This document shows positions 38,273 through 50,200 of a DNA stretch of 64,000 bases, piece after piece (position 1 is the first letter of the stretch; every line of letters begins with the position of its first letter). Position numbers and translations under genes: made by a program. The stretch is from Azadirachta indica. Lineage: Eukaryota > Streptophyta > Magnoliopsida > Sapindales > Meliaceae. Below the pieces are notes generated by a model. The model was given only the letters and a program-made list of their open reading frames with translations. It had not been told where the DNA came from and did no database searches. The stretch lies in contig CM040445.1 in the NCBI GenBank assembly GCA_022749755.1, positions 5,663,182 through 5,727,181 on the forward strand, in the 5' to 3' direction.

Positions 38273-38884
38273 CTACTCTTTATTGGCCTTTATTAACTTG
38301 GATATGGTTTCCTCATCGACTTTGAAGGCTTTAGCTAGCATATCTGCTTTTATCCCGCTTTCAAAGAGGGTATTACCCACCGTAATTGTTCCAGGATTTG
38401 AACTCCCAAATATCCCAAGAGTACCACCACCACAATCACCTCTTGAATACATTACAAAATGAATCAGTCCTCTCGGGATGACGAATAGATCACCAGGTTG
38501 AAGTGTTTGCATATAGAGCTTGTTTCTTGTGTCGATGAACCCCACTTTTAGTGGCCCATTTACTGCTACTAGGAGTTCAGATGATCTTGGATGATAATGT
38601 GGGGGGGTGATGCTCAATGGAGGATATAATGTCTTAGAAACTGAAACTCCTAACCCTTCCAGTGCGGGAAATACTTTCTTTGTTATTCTGCGAACTGTGG
38701 ATTGTGTTCCTGTCAAATTGCCCTTAACATAGAAGTCTCTGAGGCCAGTGTAAGTGAAATACTGCCTGGTTATGTTGTTGATGTCAACGCCCGGAGGCAC
38801 CAAAAAATCGTCCAGGATGTCCGGGTCTCCTGCATTGGCTAAAGCAAAGACAACGGCTATTATTATGGCGCAAAGCTTTCTCAT
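38273..38884 (-). CDS. germin-like protein (secreted cupin)
   Basis: Intronless, 203 residues from the ATG at 38884. That start gives a clean signal peptide (MRKLCAIIIAVVFALANAG), and its context is shared with the decayed duplicate nearby. An in-frame ATG at 38905 would add seven residues. Germin box 1 reads PHYHPRSSELLVAVNG (two His and the Glu metal ligands) and box 2 GDLFVIPRGLIHFV (third His). Germins are apoplastic hexameric Mn proteins, some with superoxide dismutase or oxalate oxidase activity. The two N-terminal cysteines of typical germins are absent (DPDILDDFLVPPG); the only mature cysteine is in GDCGGG. This points to the subfamily lacking the disulphide. Confidence 0.93.
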   Translation of the reverse strand: MRKLCAIIIAVVFALANAGDPDILDDFLVPPGVDINNITRQYFTYTGLRDFYVKGNLTGTQSTVRRITKKVFPALEGLGVSVSKTLYPPLSITPPHYHPRSSELLVAVNGPLKVGFIDTRNKLYMQTLQPGDLFVIPRGLIHFVMYSRGDCGGGTLGIFGSSNPGTITVGNTLFESGIKADMLAKAFKVDEETISKLIKANKE

Positions 38885-38960
38885 TTTAACTGGGGATTGA
38901 TTCATTGAAATCTCATTTGGGTTTGGTTTGATTTCCCAAACTGCTAAAGTCGTTTACGGA

Positions 38961-38966
38961 TTTATA
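38961..38966 (-). promoter_or_regulatory. candidate TATA box of the germin-like gene
   Basis: TATAAA on the minus strand, 77 bases before the ATG at 38884, in the expected core-promoter position. Confidence 0.55.
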
Positions 38967-39440
38967 GGCAGGTAAGTTGACTTAGGGCATTGTGTATGAT
39001 GGCAACATTTTATTTGTTCATAGGATAATGTACAAGATGTGTGCAATAATCCTTGTTGGGTGGGCGATACTTCCGAGGGATATTAATATTTCATGCTCTG
39101 CTGAAAGAGTGTTATATTTGATAATTAATATAAAGTAACATATATATGTATGACGAAATTAAAGAATGAAGAGAACGAAAATGAAGTTTAAGATGTGATG
39201 ATATGGCCTTCACATCGGTTAAAAAAAAAAAAAAAAGCCGATGTAATTTTAAAAATTGGAGAGAATAATATAATGAGAACGTAACATTGATTATTGAATT
39301 GAATTCTACTATTTCTTGTCTTATTTTATGCTATGAAAATGCTATTAGAATAGGAGAATCAAAGTGATTTAATTATATTTTCATTTTAATCTCTTGATTG
39401 AATGGCATTGTTAAATATTTTGTACTTGTGATAGTTAGTG

Positions 39441-39551
39441 GTTTTGTTGTTGATGTCAACGCCTGGAGGCACCAAGAATCTGTCTAGGAAATCACTCCAG
39501 CAAAGACGAAAGCAGAGACTAATACTGAAAGTGTAGTAAAGCTTTTTTCAT
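39441..39551 (-). pseudogene. truncated germin-like duplicate (5' end only)
   Basis: The minus strand from the ATG at 39551 resembles the first 35 codons of the intact germin-like gene: GTGCCTCCAGGCGTTGACAT encodes VPPGVD, preceded by a signal-peptide remnant with frameshifts and stops. It ends after INN-like codons and the rest of the gene is absent. The upstream flank also matches: CTTCCGAGGG lies about 165 bases before the ATG in both copies (39068 and 39718). Confidence 0.75.
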
Positions 39552-40679
39552 TTTAACTGTGTTTGCGAAGGATTGATTGAAGGAAATCTCAGTTGGGTTT
39601 GAATTCCGAATCTGAACCAGAAAAAATCTGAATTTATGTTCTCAGCTTAATTTGTCGATTGTGACGGGCAAAATATATAGAATGAAATGATATTTCTACA
39701 AGTTGTGTGAGAAGCGATGCTTCCGAGGGGAATTCTAAGCTCTTATACAAAGATCTATAAATTGACCTCTTGATGTGTCAACTATGAATATGATTTCCGA
39801 TTTCCTTTTTCTATCTCAATATTTTATCTTGTATAGAGTGTGACTATACATTATTATGTTATATATGCAACTAATATGACATTTCATATATAACAAATTT
39901 TGTTCATTGTTATAATCGCTTAATTTGGTTTTTACTCAACTGTAAAACAAATCATGATCACGATGCGCTGTGCCTATCAATATCACGCCAGAAATAGTAT
40001 AACTAATTTGTTTGTGGTCCTAGAAAATGGACATCTGCGCACTTCTAGTTGTCACCGTCAACAATATTGATTTCTCAATTTATGCTAGAAGTAGAATTAG
40101 AATTTAATTTAAAATTACTGATTGATTAAAGTAGGTCTGTTAATTTGAGTCTTGGCCCATATTTAGGGAAAACAACCCAAATCAGTTAAATGCTAATTGG
40201 GCCAAGCCCAAATAATAAGAGGTTGCACCTACGCGTCTAGACATTGAAACAACACGACACGACGCGACGCGACAAGACAATGAACCCGGAGCCAATTACC
40301 GTACGTTGGAAAGGAAGTTGAGAAAGGAAGGTGGGGGAAGTGGAGTGGGCTCAGCCTCAGTGGATATTGTCATAGTGGTTGGCGACGATCGTGGCGGAGT
40401 GGTTGCTAACCTCTCTCTCTCTGGCGCGGGCTCTCTCAGTATGTGAGTGCGCACGTCACTCACCCCCAGCGCATTCTAGCATATTTCCCTCCCCCAGTCA
40501 GTCGGTTGCGTTTGCGCCCCCACCCTAACCCTGCCCTTCCCTTAACTTTCCCACAAGCCACAATTGAGAATGACAACAACCACCAATATCACCTTTTCCT
40601 CCCCCTCTTCCTCTTCTTTTCTGCTAAACTACGCCTACCCATCCGTTATTTTGCGCACTCCTCCGCCGTGACCTCTATT
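39552..40679. other. intergenic between the germin-like remnant and the trihelix gene
   Basis: Germin-like promoter remnant to about 39740, AT-rich spacer, then a CT-rich 5' leader of the trihelix gene from about 40400. The leader contains an open frame without ATG (40443-40679) in phase with the gene, judged untranslated. Confidence 0.6.
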
Positions 40680-42014
40680 ATGTCCACTCCGACGACCACC
40701 ACCACGAAGAGGGTCCCGCCGCCCTGCTGGACCCACGACGAAACCCTTGCTCTGATCAACGCCTATGGTGCCAGATGGCTATCTCTCAATCGCGGAAACC
40801 TCCGTACCTCCGATTGGGACGCTGTTTCCTCTGCAGTATCGGACTCTAGTCCCGGAGCGTCTAAGTCATCCATACAGTGCCGCCACAAAATCGAGAAATT
40901 GCGTAAACGATACCGTGCTGAGAAACAGCGGTCTTTGTCCTCGCCAGGTCGTTTCATCTCTTCTTGGGACCTTTTTCCTTTATTGGATTCTATGAATTTT
41001 GGGTCATCCTCAGCTGCTGGACTAAGTAATCAGAGTCGTGATTTTTCTGATCAGAAAATCATGGACGCTACTGAGGTTCGCTTAAATAAGAATTTGGCGA
41101 CCAAGTATGATAATAAGATTGATGGTGATTTCAATCAGGATTTTGGTTTAAAACGTGATTTAAGAAGTGGTTTTGTGAGGAATTATGGCAATATTGATTT
41201 TGATGATGATTTTGGAGGTTTAGCGTCTAGGGCAAAGGATTATGTTAAGATTGCTGGTGATTTGAAGTCTAATATTGGTTCTGATCGCGATTTTAGATTT
41301 GGGTATGGTGTGAAAGCGGAAGATGGTAGGAATTTTGTGTCCCCGCAAGGGTTTAGGTTGAAGAGTTATAGGAAGACTGATGATGATAATTCAAGTCTCA
41401 ATCTTGATGTTAATGGTTTTCCTGTGAGAACCTTTGGTGATAGGATTTTGGTGACACCCCCGGGGTTTAAGCCAAGGAATTATGGAAAGATTAATGAGAA
41501 TTTTAGTCTTGATGCCTATTATGACCTCAATGCTGATTATGAGGTTCCTAGTGGAAGTGGTAGTGAGTTTTATGCTAAAAGCTTTGGTGATGGGGATTTT
41601 CTGCCACTGAGAACTAGGTCCAAGAATCATGGTAGGGTTGACGTAAATTTAAATGGTAGTGTCGATTGTCCCGTTATGAATGAGTGTGGTTCTACCTCAA
41701 GATTAAGGTTTGGAAATAGGAATGGTGATGGTGGGATTAAGAGAGATTTGGATCTGTTTGAAGAGTTGGCTTCATCAATGACATTGTTGACGGAAAGGTT
41801 TGCTAAAATGGAGAAGATGAAGATGAAAATGGCAAGGGAGACTCAGAAAATGCGGATGGAGATGGAGATGAAGCATAACCAGATGATATTGGAGTCACAG
41901 AAACATCTTGTAGATATTTTTGTGTCAGGGTTTGTGGAGAAGAAGGCGAAGAAGAAGGTGAAGGTGGAGCTAATGTCACCTAACGTGTCTGGAAAGAGAG
42001 ATGAAGCTCAGTGA
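40680..42014 (+). CDS. trihelix (SIP1-type) transcription factor
   Basis: Single exon, 444 residues from the first in-frame ATG (MSTPTTTTTKRVPPP). The N-terminal trihelix/MYB-SANT-like domain (about 15-100) shows CWTHDETLALINAYGARW, SDWDAVSSAV, IQCRHKIEKLRKRYRAEKQR and SSWDLFPLLD. The middle is an Asp/Gly/Asn-rich linker with degenerate repeats. The C-terminus (about 355-440) is a Met/Lys-rich coiled coil (LTERFAKMEKMKMKMARE, then LESQKHLVDIFVSGF) typical of SIP1-clade trihelix proteins. Family members bind GT-type elements and often repress transcription, for example of seed maturation or defence genes. The exact orthologue is not identified. Confidence 0.87.
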   Translation: MSTPTTTTTKRVPPPCWTHDETLALINAYGARWLSLNRGNLRTSDWDAVSSAVSDSSPGASKSSIQCRHKIEKLRKRYRAEKQRSLSSPGRFISSWDLFPLLDSMNFGSSSAAGLSNQSRDFSDQKIMDATEVRLNKNLATKYDNKIDGDFNQDFGLKRDLRSGFVRNYGNIDFDDDFGGLASRAKDYVKIAGDLKSNIGSDRDFRFGYGVKAEDGRNFVSPQGFRLKSYRKTDDDNSSLNLDVNGFPVRTFGDRILVTPPGFKPRNYGKINENFSLDAYYDLNADYEVPSGSGSEFYAKSFGDGDFLPLRTRSKNHGRVDVNLNGSVDCPVMNECGSTSRLRFGNRNGDGGIKRDLDLFEELASSMTLLTERFAKMEKMKMKMARETQKMRMEMEMKHNQMILESQKHLVDIFVSGFVEKKAKKKVKVELMSPNVSGKRDEAQ

Positions 42015-42225
42015 GTTGATACTCAAATTGTAGCATCAGATTGTGGATAAAGAAGGTTAGATGAAACAGTGCTAGTAACATTTTTGTTCTTTTTGAAGGT
42101 TGCAATCAAATTTTCTATAGTAACTTTACAATACTAGATGTTTGCTGGAAGTGGGATTTTTTGACATCTTGGCAAACAGCTTTGCCAGTGGATTTTGGTC
42201 TTTTATGCTGGCTAGTTCATGTGAG

Positions 42226-42422
42226 TTTGTCCATTCTCACTTTAATTGTTTCCTTTTTCAGACTTAATACAATGTTGAAAAGATGATTAATTTGTCCATT
42301 CTCACTTTTAATTGTTTCCTTTTTCAGACTTAATACAATGTTGAAAAGATGATTAATTTGTCCATTCTCACTTTTAATTGTTTCCTTTTTCAGACTTAAT
42401 ACAACGTTGAAAAGATGATTAA
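42226..42422. repeat. 66-bp tandem repeat, three copies
   Basis: Near-perfect units starting TTTGTCCATTCTCACTTTT at 42226, 42291 and 42357. Unit 1 lacks one T and unit 3 has one C-for-T change. They lie about 210 bases after the trihelix stop, probably in its 3' UTR or just beyond. Confidence 0.95.
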
Positions 42423-44165
42423 ACTATGTGACTAGAATTCATAATGAAATTCATGTTTCTTCTGAAATATGTGTTTGTTGGGAGGGTGTTGACTGGTGAT
42501 AGCATCATAGCAAAACTTAAATTACCATAATGAAGTTGTTTTTTGAATTAATGGGTAGAAGTTTTAATGTGTAACCATAAAGCTTTGTCTGGGTTGGGTA
42601 ATCTATAGCATTTTTGCACCTAATAATTGTTGTAGGTTAAGATTGCATGTAGGCAATCGAGGAACTGTACATCTCGACTTCTATCTAGACATCCAACTTC
42701 TGATAGTTAGCAGGGGATGCTGCACTGCAATGAATGGGTCTGACTTGGGCTTGAAATTTGGGCAGTTCTATGTTCTGTTTACCGACACAGCTTCCCATTT
42801 CATGTCACCAATCAGAACCCTCATTGAACCATCTGTTACGATTTTACCTCGTGCTCCCAATCTGTATCAATCTGCACCACTAGTTTAACAAATCATAATG
42901 CACACAAAGCGAACGAAAAAATATTTTCAATTTACCTGAATAAATTTTGCTGATGGGCATTTATGATGTGAACGCAAAAAATAATGGTCATTTCGGAAGT
43001 CATAACCCAAAATTTTGTATGTTATCTAGTTGAACTTAGTATGATGCCGAGATGAGGCACCCAAGGGCCAAGAGAGAAACATGGAATTTCATCTCGCAAA
43101 TGAGATGGGAGGTAGCCTGGGATGAGAAAAAGGGAAAAGAGTTAAAAAAAAAAAAAAAAAAAAAGGTAGAGAACACAGAAGAACTGTAGAAAGAAAAAGG
43201 GTAGCGAAAATCCACTTAAAATATAGGACCACCCACCAATGTAGACTTCCTTTTGAAAATGGAGAAGCAATAAGCCCAAAGTACCACAGAAAAGCATGTA
43301 ATGTCAAATGTCAATAAGATCCCACTAAGTGATCTTTCTAACTCAATCATCAGTATCTTGACTGTGACAGACAGCAACCATATCCTCCCTTTCCCATCGT
43401 CAAAAGCTCCAGTAATTATGAAGTTGCTTAGTAGTTAGTAGATTGAATCAACAAGTCTTTGTTAGTCTTGTTTAAATAAAATACTAATCGTTCTTACATT
43501 TAGATTATCATATTTTGTGAAATTTAATATTAAGTTATAATAATTTGACACTAATTCAGTAAAAATTATATATAAATTTGCATTAAAGACCTAGTAAACA
43601 AACTAGTAGGTATAGCAGCCTCGTTTTACCTTTCAACATGAATGGGAATATGAGGTCAGCTCTCCAAAATTTATGGTTGTAATCAATGGGGTAATCATCC
43701 CTCCATTGCACAAAGGAAAATATTCTTTGATCTTTTTTCTAAAAGATGATGACAAGTTGCCCATTTTGGATGAGTTATTAAATGACAAAAACCACAAGTT
43801 CAGCTTACATTTTGCCAAACACTGGTTCAATATTGTATTCTATCATTACACACTATGGCCCATACCAATCCCAATCATCCTCACCACGCTTACAAAGAAT
43901 ATTCTTCACATCTTTCTCTACCTTCAAACATGATCATGTATCAAAATGACACATGGAAGCCAGAGAATTAGTGGGGAATGCTTCTCTCTTATCTTGATGC
44001 TTCTTTCTTCTTTATAATTTCTTTTACTTTCATCCCAGTTATTTGTGTTTCTGTTTGATGGGAAATTCCTTTTTGCTTACTTGGAATTCCATGAAATTTA
44101 CATTAATTGTAACAACCCAAAAATAAAATGTGGGAATATCATAAAAGGTTGTTCCTTACATTTGA
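42423..44165. other. intergenic between trihelix and transporter genes
   Basis: No supported gene. A poly-A run of about 22 lies at 43143-43165. The last 300 bases are the likely 3' UTR of the minus-strand transporter. Confidence 0.55.
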
Positions 44166-47160
44166 TTAAAGCATTTGAATGTTGTCTAGCTTACTTTGTT
44201 GGACTGATGAGTTTGGCATTTCTTCAATATCCACCTTCATCTCTTCAGCTTCGTAAGTTGAGTGAACACCATAAAGCACATAAAACAAAGTTATCAAACA
44301 TGCCCATATTGCAAATCTTTGGTAGGAGAGAATCTTCAGCGTTGTCATGAGGAAAACGTTGAGGAAAATCGAAATAGCTGCCGGCCAGGGCATGAAGGGC
44401 ACCGACCATTCTGTTGGATTTCGGAGGCAAGGTGTCAGGTAGTGGAAGAGGGCCGTGGTCATCATGATGAACCCACCGAATAGTGGCAAACCCCACCATT
44501 GTTGCTCAAGTTTCATGCATACGGAGAAGGCAATAGCACTAGAAGTGAGAAGGAAGAGGAACAAAAGAGTGTGAAATGGCGGATTGTTGCCGATGATCAC
44601 ATATCTACGGTAGATGAGAGCATTTGCAACAAGGTAGAACACCAAGAGCGTGCTGATTGAGATCATTTCAAGCACTATGCTGAGGTTGGTGAAGAGTGCA
44701 ATTGATGCTGTGCATAGACCTACACCATTGAGAGATGAACACATCCCGTTAGTTCGATGCTAATTAAAATATTTGCTTTTATGGTTTCTGTAACTCTGAA
44801 TACATATTTACTCAAAAAAGAAGAGTTATATATGATCTTATTAATTTTCAAGTCCTGTAACTATATGTCATATTTTTATTGTTGTTGTTATTATTGCTAT
44901 AATTATTTTTCGGAGTCTAATTGGACATCGTCATCAATGAAGATGGATTCTTAGGGAAACTACAAATCCCAAAGAAAAGGATTTTTTTCTCAAAAAAATT
45001 CGTGGAATATTAGACTTTTCAATGTACAAAGAAAATTAGCAAAACTTTTCTCCTAGATACGAAGTGGGATTGTTAAAAAAATCAATATATGGTTCCCTAA
45101 TAATTAATTAATCAATTTATTTTCATTTAGTAATCAGTTTTATTCCCACGCTGGTCAAAAGAATTGGAACAAAAAAAATTGGACCAAAAATATGGTGGCA
45201 AAAATTAATGTAAAGATTTAATCGTGAAATTAAGAATTTGACTTTCTGTGCATAAACAAATTAAGCTGGCTTTTATATTCTGCAGGCATGCACCATTTTC
45301 ATATGTTCTTAAATAATCTTAAGGTTGGTAGAGATGGAAGAAGTTAATTAAGCAAGACTTACCCAAGAAGAGGGTGGCGTTCAATGGGGTTCCTGTGGAA
45401 GGATGAACCTTGGCTAACCAGGATGGCACCAGCCGGGCCCTTCCAACAACACAAAGGTACCTAGCTTGGCCTAACATGGCTACCAATAGCGAAGCAACAA
45501 TTCCCAAACTTGCTCCGGCTCCAACCACATTGCTCGCCCACTTCCAACCAATATTTTGGAAAGCGATTGAAAATGATGCTTCTCCCACAAGCTATAATCA
45601 TTTAGAAGCATTATGCCTAATCAATTATCAGGATTTTTTTCGTATTGATGATGTCAAATTTAGATTTAAGTACTGACCTTATTGTAAGGCACCATGACGC
45701 ACAAAGACAGGGCCATGAGGCAATATAGAGCTGAGACAATGAGAACAGAACCCACAATGCCTAGAGGCAGGCTGTTAGAAGGATTTTGAATCTCTTCTGC
45801 CAAGGTAGAAACTGAGTCATAACCGATATAGCTGAAGTAAACTATGGCTGCTCCGTCTAGGACACCTTTAACCCCAAAAGGAGCTAGCCCTCCTGGCTTT
45901 ACCAGGTTTTGGACACTTCCATTGCTGAAACCAGCAATTATGATGAATCCAAAGAAAACAATATGAAAGATTGTCATAATAAGGTTCAAGATGGAGCTTT
46001 CCTTTGTGCTGCAATCCACAAAAAGGCACTTAAATCACTTTCAAAATCTACAGTTACATACCCATCACTGGAAAGTCCGATACCAATAAAGAAAATTTAA
46101 ATAGACAATAACAGCTATATTGATAGTTATTAATAAATAATATATTAAACCAAGCTATCATGGGGATAAATCAAGGGAGACAGTAATCAAATCACAATCC
46201 AACAACGAGGTGCATTTATCCAAACACAACAATTAATATTCATAACTAAGTCTAATGCGCCCACTTCCCGTTGTCAACGAAAGATTAAAATGAGTTACAA
46301 AAAATTGTCCGCAGCACCCAGTATGATTTTTATAAATAACACCACAAAATTAATATATTTATCTGGATAGTGTCATGAAGTGAGCAATAATAAAAAGGTT
46401 TTATTAAGAGATCAAACCTATGGCATAGACACAGAGTGAGAAGAAGAACAAGTGCGACAGCCGTGAAATCCAACATATTGTAGCCCTCTACTAGGCCGTC
46501 TACTCCCACTCTCCATGAGTTTGGGTTATGCTCTCCAACAGCTTGGCACAAGTAATCCGTGAAACTTCTTGCCACAGCAGCGTTTGATAATACATACTCC
46601 ATCAGGATGTTGAGCCCAGCAAAATACCCCACGAACTCTCCTGCAAGTTTCCAATTGAAATAAGAACAAAATGAAAGAGGGGTAGGTTTGATAAGGATTC
46701 GTTTATCATTTCATATTGAAGTATATATGAAGAAGGAATTTTATTTTCTTTTGAATAAAAATCTGTGCATACCAAAAGTCACTCTTAGATAACTGAAAGC
46801 GCCTCCGGCAACAGGAATCTGTACAGAAAATTCAGTGTAACACAAAGAGGAAAGAAGAGCTGATATTCCAGCAATAATATAAGATATGAAGACAGAAGGG
46901 CCAGAGATTTTCAGGGCTACAGGGCCAGTGGTGACAAAGACACCGACACCAAGCATGCCACCAACACCAAGAGCTACCAAATCATACCACATGAGTTTCC
47001 TTTTCATGTCTGCACCAGACCTTAACCTCACTTGGTTAAGCTCTTGGTCTGGTGTCCATGTTGCTAGCATTCTCTTTCTAAGCCTATGAGGAGTTTGAGA
47101 GAGAGATTGGAGATATTTACAGAAGAAAATGTTGTTGGTTGGAGATTGAATGTTAGCCAT
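44166..47160 (-). CDS. cationic amino acid transporter (CAT family, APC superfamily)
   Basis: Five minus-strand exons (46773-47160, 46418-46640, 45678-46008, 45363-45591, 44166-44719) join in frame to 574 residues, the usual plant CAT length. The N-terminus is soluble (to about residue 65). The first membrane span follows (WYDLVALGVGGMLGVGVFV), with the APC helix-break GGMLGVGVF. Others include SYIIAGISALLSSLCYTEF, AAIVYFSYIGYDSVSTLAEE (the conserved IGYD/AEE motif) and LGIVASLLVAMLGQARY. About 14 spans are expected. Plant CATs carry Lys, Arg and other amino acids by proton symport in the plasma membrane or tonoplast. It resembles CAT1/5/8-type members. Starting upstream at 47331 would turn a GA microsatellite into coding sequence and is unlikely. 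Confidence 0.94.
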
Positions 47161-47220
47161 GGTTGTGACAGAAATCAAGAAGTGTTGTTTTTGCTTTCCA
47201 TGAGAAGGTTGAGATGAGGG

Positions 47221-47239
47221 TTTTAAATATACACATGGG

Positions 47240-47278
<39 letters not shown>
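47221..47278 (-). promoter_or_regulatory. core promoter region of the transporter: TATA-like box beside a GA microsatellite
   Basis: ATATTTAAAA on the minus strand (47221-47230) lies about 60-70 bases before the ATG. Immediately upstream is an uninterrupted (GA)n of about 18 units (47242-47278), i.e. (CT)n on the gene strand. Confidence 0.5.
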
Positions 47279-47279
<1 letters not shown>

Positions 47280-47281
<2 letters not shown>

Positions 47282-50200
47282 ATATCATATATCACTAGAT
47301 TCTTTTTCCTAAAGGTTGATGAAGAACCCAAAAATAAGTGTCCCCAGCTATCATGAAATTACTGAAAATGCCTTGTATGGGTATGTAAAATGACGATTAA
47401 ACCCTAGTGTATCACACACACATGCACAGCTTTTGAGTACCCCAAGACCCTAAAGAGGTTCTTATTAATTCTGTTATAGAGAAGCATGCAAAAAAAGTTA
47501 GAAAAAGGCCCAACCATTTTGTAAGAGGAATCACTATGTGAGGAAGGAAGTAGTTTGACCCGAGCTTTTGGAATTTTTCCTCATCTAAAAACTTTGAAAA
47601 GATGTGACAAGCATCCATACTTCGATTAAAGCAGCTAAAGATTTCTTCACTACAATTCAAGAATAATTGGACTTGATTCCTCAACAGAATATCGATACAT
47701 TTAATTCGCACATCAAACAGTTTGTAGTACCTGCTGCCAGAAATTTTCGGAAGTTTGGATACCGCTACGTGTAATTGCACTAAAATCATTTCATTTTTTT
47801 TTTTCATTTTCATTAGTTTTATCTCATATACAAAAACTAATATATTTATATAACACACACACACATTTGTTATATACGATGAATTGAAGAATATTGATTC
47901 TAAGCTGGTATAATTATTACAATTTTCTTGTTAAATTTCAGTTTGTTATGTACTGTACACACACACACACATACATACTTAATTTTCTTGAGTTATATAT
48001 CTATTATTACATGGATTATTCATGCAAATGCACGATGTGTGCTACTAGTATGGACATATATATATATATGCCTCTTTCATGAGCATATATTTTATTTTCT
48101 GAGAGCAATTTTGATGCTTTATATATGCCACAAGATACTCTTGTTTATATTATATATTTTATATTGAGGAACAAATTCATACTTTTCATTAATTATTTAA
48201 ATTTGTTACACATTAATTTACATGAGCACATATGAATCGCTCTATACATATAGAAAGAAATGTATATGCATATATACATGTTACATCTGACATGCCAATG
48301 ATATAGCTAGGCTTGTGCTGTGGTATAACACTTTCTTTATGTTAAACTTATGTGAAAGTGCATTTGGAAATGAGCCGAACTCACTTGGGTTGCATTAGCT
48401 TTTGCCTTTCCTTTTTTGCAAATATCCGTCAACTCATTAAATTTTACTGGCCATATGTTTAAGTTTCACCTCTGGTACAGATGTTGAAGATGCTGTGGTT
48501 ATATATGGTAATTAAAGTGGATGTTTTTGACAATTTCCTCCAGAATCAAATCAGTTGGGATATAATCCATTTGGCAATTATTATTCTAATTAGGCATCTG
48601 GAATACATATTATTCGCCAACATCTCTTAATTAAGTTATCAAGATTTGGTTTGCTTTACTCGAATGTACCAACTATCAGTCTAGTAACCTATAGCTAACT
48701 CATAACTCTTAGGGTATATACCTTTGCATTTCATATCTTCAATTTTGGGGAAAAAAAAAAAAAGAAACTGGTTTTGGCCTATCTTCATTTCACATTTTGA
48801 GTCAAAATCTTTTCAATAAAGCAATGCTTCTTATCTTGAACTTGTTGGGATTTAGATTGCCGGATCCAATAGAAAAGCTTTGTTCAAGATATACTTGATT
48901 TTGAAGCACATCCCAATAGCTTTATGTAACTTTCATACAGAAAAATGGATGAGAATCAGTTGTAGCAGTTAATTGTTTGATGTAAAATTAGAAAATATAT
49001 AGAGAAATACTCTAGTGGAGTGGAGAGGTGGTGCTGCATGCACCATCACCACCAAGCAAATTAAGCTTGTCAATGTAGTGCTCTATCTTTTATTAATATC
49101 TTTTTCTCCTTAGCATCAATTTATGATCGTGTCAAAAGCACTCCTTCTGGTATGAATCAAATCCAATAATAAGAAAAGAAGTGAGTCTCCTTGATACCTT
49201 AGCTTAGCTAGCTAAGCTAACATACACGCTTAAATCTAATCGTCATCTCACCATCATCCTCCCCGGCCGAAATACTCAGTAAATATAGAACGCATAGATA
49301 ACTTTTTCCCCGTTGATCGAAAAGGAATCAATATCATTCGAGAACATCGTGCTGAGATTGAGAGGTCCATGGTCCTTTAGATGTACACGCTCTAACTTGG
49401 ACCTCTTTTTCTTTTTTTTTTTTCTTTTTTGGTCAACATCCACTTGGGATTTTGATATTTAATCTACGTAGAAGCTATATATCAGGCTAGGCAACCCACT
49501 TGAGAATTGTCTAGAGTATATATAGTCAGACTTGGATGAATGATAATACTATCTGAACGATTAATCATAATTTTCCAAAATGAAATAATGGGATTCCTCA
49601 AGTGGATAGCGTTTGCTAAAAATCAAAATCATGGCTATTGGATCACTATCTCATCAAATTGCTGAAGATTATATATACAGTATACACTGTGTGCCTAAAT
49701 CTATGGTAGCTCTTTATCTAACACTAATAGATATAGCATGCTTTTTGTGGTGTATGGTAGTTATTGCAAGAGATATTGACTTCTAATGAGCACTATCTAG
49801 AAAACATTCCTTCAAAGTTAAATAATTCTTGAAGTTCCTAAAATCTAAAAACTTTTGACAAAAGTAAATTTTTTATTGAAATTGCTTCGAATCACATTTG
49901 CTGCTTTTACCAGCAGCCAGACAAGAAGAGCCTGTAGAACAGTTAATGCTCATGATTTGATTAGAAAGTGCTGCAATATATATTGAATTATTGATCAATG
50001 CGCATACAATTAATGTCGTGGACTTGAAACCAAACCCATTTGAATTAAGATAAGATTAAACTATAAATAACGAAAGCAGGAGACTTGTTTTACTGCAATA
50101 ATTCTAGATCTTTTCCTAATATTTCTTACCAATTGCATACAATTAATTGTACCACAACTTGCTAAAGAATTATGTAGAATCACAGATTAATTGCTTCTAA

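Noticed and set aside
40443..40679. N-terminal extension of the trihelix protein
   Set aside because: It has no ATG (the frame opens with GTG) and looks like a CT-rich leader.
46741..47331. Longer transporter N-terminus starting at 47331
   Set aside because: It would translate a GA microsatellite and a TATA-like box; the ATG at 47160 fits the family.
47412..47864. 150-codon open frame on the minus strand upstream of the transporter
   Set aside because: No recognisable domain, no signal peptide and odd composition at both ends (CA repeat). Most likely chance.
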